A stretch of 15,013 nucleotides of DNA from assembly GCA_019242465.1 (NCBI GenBank), contig JAFAVL010000361.1, forward strand, positions 1-15,013. Reading direction: 5' to 3'. Below are positions 8,304-14,504 of this stretch, in pieces. The translations under genes and the position numbers were made by a program. Source of the DNA: Chroococcidiopsidaceae cyanobacterium CP_BM_RX_35. Its GTDB lineage: Bacteria > Cyanobacteriota > Cyanobacteriia > Cyanobacteriales > Chroococcidiopsidaceae. Position 1 is the first letter of the stretch; the number at the start of each line of letters is the position of its first letter. The notes beneath the pieces are model-generated. The model was not told the origin of the DNA. It saw nothing but the letters and a program-made list of their open reading frames with translations, and searched no databases.

Positions 8304-8334
8304 TGGGCGGTGCTGAATCGGCAGTGTATTTGCT
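8304..8334 (+). repeat. Left terminal inverted repeat of element B
   Basis: It matches the reverse complement of 9047-9077 with five mismatches (at 8310, 8319, 8321, 8327 and 8331). The outer 15 bases have one mismatch. Confidence 0.85.
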
Positions 8335-8369
8335 AAAAAGGAAGAGTCAGCAAAAATTAATTAAACCAC

Positions 8370-9052
8370 ATGAGATGCCCACAGTGCCACTCTTCTAATC
8401 TTCGCAAAGATGGTCGTCAGAATGGAAAGCAAAGGTTTGAATGTAAAGATTGTGGTCGCCTTTTTCGAGATTCTTACGAAGCTAGAGGTTATCATTCTCA
8501 AGTCAAAAAGATCTGTTTGGAAATGTACTTAAATGGCATGGGATTCCGCGCTATTGAAAGAATTACAGGTATTCACCATACAACAATCATGAACTGGGTC
8601 AAAGTGTCAGCAGAAGAGTTGCCAGAAGATGAAGAAGATCATCCGATTGTAGCTGAGTTGGATGAACTCCAAACCTATGTTGGGCGGAAAACCTATAAAA
8701 TTTGGCTTTGGGCAGCTATCAATCATCACGCTCCTGGAATTTTAGCCATATAGGAGATCGGAGTGGGCGAACTTTTGCCAAGCTCTGGCAGAGAATTAGA
8801 GCTTGGGAAAGTAGAAAATATTTAACAGATGGATATTGTGTTTATGCTAATTATATTGATTCCAAAAAGCATTTAGTGTTACCCAAAATTCTATTGACTA
8901 GAGTTGAAGGAGAAAATACAAGATTGAGGCATTATCTAGCTAGATTGCATCGAGCCACTCTTTGTTACTCAAAATCTCAAGAGATGTTACGATATTCAGT
9001 CGGACTATTAATGCATTATTCAAGATTTCAAATAATTCCCCTAACCAGCTAA
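8370..9052 (+). pseudogene. IS1-family transposase of element B, frameshifted
   Basis: The first frame (8370-8753, 127 codons) carries a zinc finger CPQC/CKDC (C3, C6, C25, C28), a helix-turn-helix (about 47-77, ending HHTTIMNW) and the first catalytic aspartate, D98 in AELDELQTYVG. It stops after GILAI. The protein resumes one base back in the next frame with HIGDRSGRTFAKLW, then TDGYCVY (second Asp) and VEGENTRLRHYLARLHR (catalytic Glu), ending at 9052. A single missing base near 8747-8750 explains the break. The site lies inside the catalytic domain and has no slippery heptamer, so decay is more likely than programmed frameshifting. A different IS1 subgroup from element A. Confidence 0.87.
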
Positions 9053-9077
9053 TCCACTGACCATTCAGCAACGCCCA
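9047..9077 (-). repeat. Right terminal inverted repeat of element B
   Basis: Read on the minus strand this begins TGGGCGTTGCTGAAT and pairs with the left end at 8304. It overlaps the last codons of the transposase remnant. Confidence 0.85.
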
Positions 9078-9241
9078 ACTTTGAGCCTCCAACAGCCGCT
9101 CTCTCAGTTTAATTCATGCACCCAAACTGCACCCAATCTTGTCTTGAAATTGCCGGAAATGCCGAGTCACACATTTAAAGCGTTAACCGGACGCGCTCCC
9201 TGTACTTGGTTTCCAGAGCGGAACGTATTGATTTATCTGGA

Positions 9242-9315
9242 TGGCTCAAGGCAGATTTGAACTGCCGACCTTGGGCTTATGAGTCCCCTGCTCTAACCAA
9301 CTGAGCTACTGAGCC
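9242..9315 (-). tRNA. tRNA with CAU anticodon, probably elongator tRNA-Met
   Basis: The minus strand folds into a 74-nt cloverleaf. The acceptor stem GGCTCAG/TTGAGCC has one G-T pair at its base. The D stem is GCTC/GAGC, the anticodon loop CTCATAA, and the T stem GGCAG/CTGCC encloses TTCAAAT. The discriminator base is A and the 3' CCA is not encoded. The body resembles elongator tRNA-Met; a lysidine-modified tRNA-Ile2 also has CAU and cannot be excluded, while initiator identity is unlikely because of the paired acceptor end. The anticodon stem GGGGA/GCCCA has only three canonical pairs, with mismatches at its top and bottom. It lies between the IS nest and the M23 gene. Confidence 0.92.
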
Positions 9316-9378
9316 AGAATTTTTCAACCAGTATCTAAGCATAGCATACCCATACTAGCCATTGCTAACTGAGATAGA

Positions 9379-9403
9379 CCGAGGGATCTCTTAAACCCCT
9401 CGG
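9379..9403 (-). terminator. Putative hairpin terminator of the M23 peptidase gene
   Basis: CCGAGGG (9379-9385) pairs with CCCTCGG (9397-9403) across an 11-nt loop, 30 bases beyond the peptidase stop codon and 64 bases before the tRNA 5' end. The T-tract after the stem is poor (TCTATCT on the minus strand), so the efficiency is doubtful. Confidence 0.45.
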
Positions 9404-9432
9404 CTAGCTACTAATTTCCTTCTATCAATTAG

Positions 9433-10752
9433 TTAGTGTGGTAAGTAAGCTATCGGATTAACTGCTCCATGCCCAGGTGGATGCACCTCAAAATGACAGT
9501 GTGGTCCAGTACTGAAGCCAGTACTGCCCATTTCAGAGATTTCCTGACCTTGCTGAACCTGTTGCCCAACCCGCACTAGCAATCGGCTGTTGTGACCATA
9601 GCGCGTCAGACTACCATCTGGATGCCGGATATCTACAAGGTTACCGTAACCACCAGAGTTCCAGCTAGCTGTTATCACCACACCTGGTGCCGCCGCAAAT
9701 ACAGGTGTTCCGACTGGAGCCGCAATGTCAATTCCCGGATGTATGTGACCCCAGCGCCAGCCAAAGGGAGAAGTTAAGACACCCTTTGTAGGCCAAATGT
9801 AACCCTTGAAGGCTATTAAAGATTTGGGCAGGTAGATATCTGCTGCTGCCAAAGGTGGCAACCCTGGGGAAACTGTCTGACCACTAAGAAATTGAAACGG
9901 CGCAGACATCTCTCCATCCATAGGTGCCGTTGCCAAGGGCTGTGCTAAAGCTGGAGCGGTTGGACTTACAGTAGTCAGCGGCTGCGCTTGATCCACAGGC
10001 TGTAGGAGTTCAGCCGCTTGAGCTAAGAGGAGTTCTGGTTGAGAAAGATTAATCGGTTCAGAGGCAAATGTAGTAGGTGCAGGAGACGACAGCGGCACTG
10101 CTGCATCAGAGCTAGCCTGCCTATTTATTGGCTGATTAGAGTACTTCTCCTGTAATCTCTGGACCTCAGTTTGCAAGTTCTGGACAGAAGGTTCTGCCAG
10201 CCTAATACTGTTTACCGATAAATTGTTCGACTCCTCAGACTTCAACTCCGCCAGACTGTGTTTTGCTTGGTGGTTCGCTTTTAAACCAGCATTGACATTC
10301 TCAGTATTAATAACTGGTCCGCCTGCCTTCTGTACCAAGTTTGTGGGTAAATTTGTGGCAGTTTTCGTAGGCGCAGGAACCATACTAGTTATGGGATCGT
10401 TCCTTACTGGTCCAGCGGCAAGAGCGCTGTAACCACTTTGTCCAGGCATTAAAAGGCTGGACGCTCCGAGTGAGACTGCTAAGCCAGTCATGGCGGCGGA
10501 GGTGCGAACTCGCCACTTGAGCTTGCGAGAGCTAGCCCCCAAAGCCGCCTCCGGCAGAACGTTGAGCTTGCGCTCTTGAGGCGCCGGAGCTTTCACAGGC
10601 GTTGCGTTGAGCTTGCGCTCTTGAGGAGCCGGAGCTTTCACAGGCGTTGCGTTGAGTTGTGAACGAACTAGCTGGAGGAATCCCCCTAAGTCACTGCTAC
10701 AAGATGCACCTACAGGACGTGCCTTAACCTTCTTCGTCGATGCTCGTTTCAA
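9433..10752 (-). CDS. M23 (LytM-type) cell-wall metallopeptidase with TTG start
   Basis: This family cuts peptidoglycan cross-bridges or, as an inactive form, activates amidases in cell division. The 439-residue protein has a long basic N terminus, a hydrophobic segment (about 84-103) followed by ALA-A (110-113, a possible signal-peptidase site), a low-complexity Pro/Ala/Gln linker (about 115-305) and a C-terminal M23 domain (about 315-439). The zinc ligands are intact: H338 and D342 in HPGID, and H418 and H420 in GPHCH. It is therefore probably an active periplasmic enzyme. The start is TTG at 10752, supported by a near-perfect AGGAGGT seven to eight bases upstream (10758-10764). Residues 33-62 are two copies of LNATPVKAPAPQERK from a 45-bp duplication. 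It appears to be transcribed alone. Confidence 0.93.
   Translation of the reverse strand: MKRASTKKVKARPVGASCSSDLGGFLQLVRSQLNATPVKAPAPQERKLNATPVKAPAPQERKLNVLPEAALGASSRKLKWRVRTSAAMTGLAVSLGASSLLMPGQSGYSALAAGPVRNDPITSMVPAPTKTATNLPTNLVQKAGGPVINTENVNAGLKANHQAKHSLAELKSEESNNLSVNSIRLAEPSVQNLQTEVQRLQEKYSNQPINRQASSDAAVPLSSPAPTTFASEPINLSQPELLLAQAAELLQPVDQAQPLTTVSPTAPALAQPLATAPMDGEMSAPFQFLSGQTVSPGLPPLAAADIYLPKSLIAFKGYIWPTKGVLTSPFGWRWGHIHPGIDIAAPVGTPVFAAAPGVVITASWNSGGYGNLVDIRHPDGSLTRYGHNSRLLVRVGQQVQQGQEISEMGSTGFSTGPHCHFEVHPPGHGAVNPIAYLPH
10561..10650 (-). repeat. 45-bp tandem duplication inside the M23 gene
   Basis: Two units, 10561-10605 and 10606-10650, differ at a single base (10582 vs 10627). Unit length is a multiple of three, so the frame is kept and the protein has two copies of LNATPVKAPAPQERK in its predicted cytoplasmic N terminus. 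A fragment of a third unit (GTTGAG) starts at 10651. Confidence 0.95.
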
Positions 10753-10757
10753 AAACG

Positions 10758-10764
10758 ACCTCCT
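10758..10764 (-). promoter_or_regulatory. Strong Shine-Dalgarno site that decides the M23 TTG start
   Basis: AGGAGGT on the minus strand is followed by six bases and TTG at 10752. No ATG lies at a comparable distance, so the TTG start is well supported. Confidence 0.85.
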
Positions 10765-10778
10765 ATGAACACTAGCGC

Positions 10779-10816
10779 TTGACTGGTCTCAACTCATTGA
10801 ATCCACGACCAGTCAA
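10779..10816 (-). promoter_or_regulatory. Leader hairpin before the M23 gene
   Basis: TTGACTGGTC (10779-10788) and GACCAGTCAA (10807-10816) form a perfect 10-bp stem with an 18-nt loop. The stem ends 14 bases upstream of the Shine-Dalgarno site. It could be an RNA hairpin affecting translation or a protein-binding operator. I see no match to a riboswitch I know. Confidence 0.5.
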
Positions 10817-11480
10817 TGTTTTCAATCAACTACTTCTTCTTGTGCCAAACAAACTCCTCACAAGCTTTGGCTTTGACTTGATGTTTACTCTACGAATAAG
10901 CTGCTCTCTAATAGTCAGGACATTGCCTTTGGTTGACAGCCACAGAGCCACCAAAATAGTTTGCCTAACCCAAGATAGGGACTAAACCTCTCTTAAGAGA
11001 TATGGATTCTCTGTAAGACCATTTGAGTTTCAACACTTTATCCGTCTGAGTAAGTACAAGAGGAGAATTTACGCTGATTCTTCTGCTTTAGACAAGCCTG
11101 TGATTCTTCTATTGTTTTTAGAGTCAAGCTTGTAAGGAATATCAAGTGGAATAGCTTAAAGAGTTGGTTTCGCTCGCTTTCAAGGTTTTCTGTCCTTTCT
11201 TAGCAGCGGCTCTGGGATCAATAAAATCTATCGCTTGAACGTTGTGACTAGCTGAATTATGTATATGAATTTCTTATATAAATCTTGTCTTTTTTATGGT
11301 GGGGCGCTGTAACCGTGCAGTAGCAATTCAGCAAATTAGTACATAGATTGCGCCTTAATTGGTGACAGCAATACAGCTAAGAGCGAAGCAACAATTAATC
11401 AATTAATAGCTATATATGTTGGAAATTAATAAAAGTCATTGAGCAACTATCAATTCATATAATTTCGTTCTCAAAGGTTT

Positions 11481-11512
11481 GCCGGAGCCAGCTCCGGCAG
11501 CGCGAAGAGCGC
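11481..11512. repeat. GC-rich REP-like double hairpin downstream of trmL
   Basis: GCCGGAGC and GCTCCGGC (11481-11498) form an 8-bp stem with a two-base gap. It is followed by GCGC-GAAGA-GCGC (11500-11512), a second small stem. It lies about 20-50 bases beyond the trmL stop but lacks a T-tract, so it looks like a repetitive extragenic palindrome more than a terminator. It resembles the repeat in the M23 gene. Confidence 0.6.
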
Positions 11513-11532
11513 AAGTCAAGTTGGAGCCAGAC

Positions 11533-11994
11533 TTACTTCAGATAGCCGAGTTGACGACGGGCTTCAAACAAACCAACAGCTACGCTGACTGAGAGATTCA
11601 AGCTACGGACAGACCGTTGCGTCATAGGAATATGGACAGTTGCGGCACAAGCTGACAGAACAGATGACGGCAAACCAGTAGTTTCACTACCAAACAACAA
11701 CCAGTCATCTGGTTGAAACCGGAAATTGACGTGACTGAAACTACCAGCCACGCTGAAGCCAATCCAGCGCCCTCCATACTGTTGGTGATAGGTTTGGAAG
11801 GCAGCGAGAGAGTCATGACAATGCAGACTAACATAAGGCCAGTAGTCCAAACCAGCTCGTTTTAGGTAACGATCGCTAATTTCAAATCCTAGCGGTCCTA
11901 CCAAATGCAATTCAGTATTTGTCGCAGCACAGGTACGGGCGATGTTGCCTGTATTTGGGGGGATTTGCGGTTGAATCAGGACAACATGAGGCAT
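11533..11994 (-). CDS. trmL: tRNA (cytidine/uridine-34 2'-O)-methyltransferase TrmL
   Basis: TrmL is a SPOUT-fold methyltransferase that uses S-adenosylmethionine to 2'-O-methylate the wobble base of tRNA-Leu isoacceptors. From the ATG at 11994 the protein has 153 residues, the normal size, and opens with MPHVVLIQPQIPPNTGNIAR, the typical family start. The SPOUT knot motifs are FGSETTGLP (101-109) and IPMTQRSVRSLNLSVSVA (122-139). The frame stays open upstream to a possible start at 12156 (54 extra codons), but that extension looks unlike the family and is rejected. No good ribosome-binding site precedes 11994. It is the last of three minus-strand genes (glsA, gshA, trmL), but the 247-bp gap from gshA makes co-transcription uncertain. 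Confidence 0.93.
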   Translation of the reverse strand: MPHVVLIQPQIPPNTGNIARTCAATNTELHLVGPLGFEISDRYLKRAGLDYWPYVSLHCHDSLAAFQTYHQQYGGRWIGFSVAGSFSHVNFRFQPDDWLLFGSETTGLPSSVLSACAATVHIPMTQRSVRSLNLSVSVAVGLFEARRQLGYLK

Positions 11995-12241
11995 GAACAA
12001 GAAAGGGGTGTAGGGGAAGGTGTAATTCTCCCACAAGAGCGGATCAGGGCAAAGGGTTCTCTGTTGCTCAAGAGAGGTTGTCTCCCCCACCGGGTAAAGG
12101 ACTCTGGCAAAGCCAGTGGAGAAAAAGAAATAGTTGATATTGCGTACATAATCCACCTAAAGGTAGAGGTATGCATAGCTTTTTCTAATACTAGCCAACT
12201 GCAATACATTGATTAGATATTCTTAATCTTCTCCTGCATAA
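11995..12241. other. Intergenic region between gshA and trmL, no feature seen
   Basis: If trmL starts at 11994, this 247-bp gap should hold its promoter. I see no clear hexamers, operator or terminator hairpin here. Confidence 0.4.
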
Positions 12242-13393
12242 CTAGGCAACTAAGGACGAACATAGCTTGTCCTCCAGTTCTCGCTCTCGCTCTTGCAGTG
12301 CCAAACCTGCTTGGACAATCACTTGCCGAACATCGAAACCATAGGAGTACAGTGTCAACCACTGCTGTGCTTCATTGCCCTCTCGCAGAATTTTTGGCAA
12401 AGGAGACAGGAAGCAGTTGAAGCCTCGTTGTTTTGCGATCGCCCAAACTTCTTGATAAATTTCTGCAATCCAGTCTCTAGCTAAGATACTTCTACCATCT
12501 TGCCAGTGCGTCAACTGAGCATCGAGACTGTGACGAGCAGCAGCTGCTTCGTTCACAGCAGTGAGGGCAATTAATTCTTCTGGGCGGCTAGCAGCCGGGA
12601 AGAAACTTGTTTCCAACGGATCGAGTCGCGGATCTTCAATAAGCTGCAAAAGCCGGGCTTCTAGCAAAGCGCAAATCGCTAACAGGGCAATGGGATCGAC
12701 GACCAAATCGCAAATTCTCAGCTCGAGGCGATTAAGGTCGTAAGGACGGCGATCGCCATTTGGACGCACAGATACCCAGAGGTGTCGCACATTTTGCATT
12801 GTCCCCGCCACTAACTGGGCTTCAACCCATCGGATGTGGTGAGCGTGGCTTTCAAATAGAGGGACATGAGCTGGGGTTTGGGGAAAGAGTCCCCAGCGAG
12901 TAGAGTGATACCCGGTAGTATTACCATCGAGAAACGGGGATGAGGCACTAAGAGCAAGGTATAGGGGAGCTTCAACCCGAACCAAGCGGCAGGCTCGCAT
13001 AAGGATCTCAGGATCACTGATGCCAATGTTGATATGTACACTCGCTGTAACAACTTTGGTACCGTAGGTTTGCTCAATGTAAGTATGGTAAGGGTTGCTA
13101 GGATCAGAACGCCAGAAGCGATCGCTCCCGCCCACAGATAGAGTACTTCCAGGAATTAAAGTGTAATTACCCAAGCGCTTGAGGTATTCTCTCAGCCGCA
13201 GTCGAGGACGTACCAAGTCACACAGCAATTGGTCGTAATTACAAGAGGGCGAAGTTGTGTATTCCACATTGCGGCTATCTGGCTCCCGCACAAATCCGTC
13301 TAAAGACGCTACGATTTGGTCTGAGAGTCCGACAATGTCACCTTGAGGTGTGCCAGTGTAGATCTCTATTTCGAAGCCTTTTGATAGCAGCAC
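12242..13393 (-). CDS. gshA: Glutamate-cysteine ligase, cyanobacterial type
   Basis: The enzyme joins glutamate and cysteine with ATP to form gamma-glutamylcysteine, the first step of glutathione synthesis, in the cytoplasm. From a GTG at 13393 the product has 383 residues and begins MLLSKGFEIEIYTGTPQGD, where GFEIE carries acidic metal/ATP-binding residues of the GCS2-like fold. Other conserved-looking blocks are FVREPDSRNVEYTT (about 34-47), a TASVHINIG strand and RPYDLNRLELRICD. The GTG start is supported by GAGGAG at 13400-13405, six bases upstream; a TTG at 13450 would add 19 unlikely residues. Three HIP1 sites lie inside. Glutaminase, which makes glutamate, ends 83 bp upstream, so the pair may be co-transcribed. 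Confidence 0.92.
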   Translation of the reverse strand: MLLSKGFEIEIYTGTPQGDIVGLSDQIVASLDGFVREPDSRNVEYTTSPSCNYDQLLCDLVRPRLRLREYLKRLGNYTLIPGSTLSVGGSDRFWRSDPSNPYHTYIEQTYGTKVVTASVHINIGISDPEILMRACRLVRVEAPLYLALSASSPFLDGNTTGYHSTRWGLFPQTPAHVPLFESHAHHIRWVEAQLVAGTMQNVRHLWVSVRPNGDRRPYDLNRLELRICDLVVDPIALLAICALLEARLLQLIEDPRLDPLETSFFPAASRPEELIALTAVNEAAAARHSLDAQLTHWQDGRSILARDWIAEIYQEVWAIAKQRGFNCFLSPLPKILREGNEAQQWLTLYSYGFDVRQVIVQAGLALQERERELEDKLCSSLVA

Positions 13394-13399
13394 GTTTTT

Positions 13400-13405
13400 C
13401 TCCTC
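13400..13405 (-). promoter_or_regulatory. Ribosome-binding site that decides the gshA GTG start
   Basis: GAGGAG on the minus strand is followed by AAAAAC and GTG at 13393. It favours this start over the TTG 57 bases further upstream. Confidence 0.75.
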
Positions 13406-13476
13406 GGCTCCCGTTGAGTTTGTATTACGTCCTAAAGTGTATCGAGGCAAACGAAAAATTGCATCTACCTCTCTAT

Positions 13477-14418
13477 CTATCCAAACACACTTAGGTTGAG
13501 AGCGTGTGTCATTTGCTGCAAAAAGAACTGACCAGCTTTTGAATTCCCCATTGGGTCGAGTGGGGGGCTGTAGCAGGCGATCGCTCCCTGATTTGGCACT
13601 ACAGACAGCATGGCACCACTCACTCCTGATTTCGTTGGCAGTCCCACCTGAACCGCAAAGCGTCCAGAGGCTTCGTAAAGTCCACAGGTAGTCATGATAG
13701 CGTTGACGACACGGCTGTGTGCTGGCAATACTATCCCTTTGCCTTGCACTAGCAGCATTCCTAAACTGGATAAATCAGCAACGGTTCCAGACAAGCAACA
13801 AATGCGGTTATACGTATCTAGAGCCATGTCCCCCAGCTCCAGATGATGAGACTGCTCTAGCAGACTGACAATAGCTCGATTCCTTTTATTCTCCAGAGAC
13901 AGCACAGAAATCAGCATTTGCTCATCTAGAAATAGCTGACAATCTGCCTGTTGATTGAGCCACTGACGCAAACCTTCGCAGCGAGTGCGTGCATCTTGAC
14001 CTGGCAATAGGGATGCCAAGACAATTGCACCACTATTAATCATCGGGTTGCGCGGCCACCCCTGGTCTGCTTGTAGTTGTATTAAGGAATTAAACGATTC
14101 GTCAGAAGGTACCATTCCTACCTGCGAAAATACTGCCGCTGTTCCCAACTGCTCTAGCAAAAACAGCAAAACAAACGGCTTGACCACGCTCATTAGTGGA
14201 AATGATAGACTGGTGTTACCAAATGTATGAAGGCGATCACCTTTACCTCTGACCTGCACCGCAAACCAAGTAGGATTAGCCAGGGCAAGCAGAGGTATAT
14301 AATTTGGCAAATGACCATCAAGGGCATAGGTGCATGCTTGAACTGCCCAGGTATCAAGTTGAGCCTGAGTGAGGGCAGCCAGTCCTGATGAAGATGGTGT
14401 CAAAGTGGGATTAGTCAA
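13477..14418 (-). CDS. glsA: Glutaminase (serine-dependent, GlsA type)
   Basis: The enzyme hydrolyses glutamine to glutamate and ammonia. It has the beta-lactamase-like fold of family GlsA: the catalytic serine and lysine are in FPLMSVVKP (S-V-V-K), followed by the conserved NPMINSGAI block, a DTYNRIC segment and, near the C terminus, the KSGVSGA motif. From the TTG at 14418 the protein has 313 residues, in the family range. The start is uncertain: the frame stays open to a TTG at 14505 (342 residues), but that would overlap the first base of the divergent kinase gene and leave no room for promoters. Neither TTG has a clear ribosome-binding site. One HIP1 site is present. Its product glutamate feeds the neighbouring gshA. 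Confidence 0.88.
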   Translation of the reverse strand: MTNPTLTPSSSGLAALTQAQLDTWAVQACTYALDGHLPNYIPLLALANPTWFAVQVRGKGDRLHTFGNTSLSFPLMSVVKPFVLLFLLEQLGTAAVFSQVGMVPSDESFNSLIQLQADQGWPRNPMINSGAIVLASLLPGQDARTRCEGLRQWLNQQADCQLFLDEQMLISVLSLENKRNRAIVSLLEQSHHLELGDMALDTYNRICCLSGTVADLSSLGMLLVQGKGIVLPAHSRVVNAIMTTCGLYEASGRFAVQVGLPTKSGVSGAMLSVVPNQGAIACYSPPLDPMGNSKAGQFFLQQMTHALNLSVFG

Positions 14419-14504
14419 TTGGTATCGGTGAATACAGATGCTAGACAGCCGTCCTAGAAATACTTGCCTCAAAAGCTTACTGTTTCTCAAAGAAGAGCAG
14501 CCCA

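Larger units (their letters stand above)
8302..9079 (+). mobile_element. IS1-family insertion sequence (element B), about 778 bp
   Basis: The ends are imperfect inverted repeats: TGGGCGGTGCTGAAT at 8304-8318 matches, inverted, 9063-9077. The similarity continues inward to about 8334 and 9047, with 25 of 30 bases matching over 8305-8334. The outer boundary is uncertain by a few bases (8302/9079 to 8305/9076). About 0.78 kb with one transposase gene is typical of the IS1 family. The element interrupts the transposase gene of element A. No direct target duplication of 8-9 bp is visible, and the other half of A is not found downstream, so deletion or recombination followed the insertion. Confidence 0.85.
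10753..11532. other. 780-bp region without a recognisable gene
   Basis: This stretch holds the M23 leader and presumably its promoter, and the 3' untranslated region of trmL. Visible structures are the leader hairpin at 10779-10816, a 12-bp palindrome TCTCTTAAGAGA at 10989-11000, and the GC-rich palindrome at 11481-11512. A 68-codon TTG-started plus-strand frame (10779-10985) has no ribosome-binding site or recognisable content and is not called. Confidence 0.6.

Noticed and set aside
8702..8753. Overlapping frames in element B as a programmed -1 frameshift
   Set aside because: The shift needed is -1, as in IS1, but it falls inside the catalytic domain after the first Asp, and no slippery heptamer is present around TTAGCCATA. 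A simple base loss is more likely.
9080..9241. Integrated element or integrase remnant at the 3' end of the tRNA
   Set aside because: The 162 bp next to the tRNA 3' end show no convincing integrase reading frame and no duplicate of the tRNA 3' end was found in the window.
10779..10985. 68-codon plus-strand frame upstream of the M23 gene
   Set aside because: It has a TTG start without a ribosome-binding site, overlaps the M23 leader hairpin on the opposite strand, and has no recognisable protein features.
10753..11300. c-di-AMP (ydaO-type) riboswitch in the M23 leader
   Set aside because: Such riboswitches can precede cell-wall hydrolase genes, but I could not find the conserved ydaO core in the minus-strand leader.
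11995..12156. 54-codon N-terminal extension of trmL
   Set aside because: The core protein begins with the typical TrmL start MPHVVLIQPQ. The upstream residues look like translated non-coding DNA.
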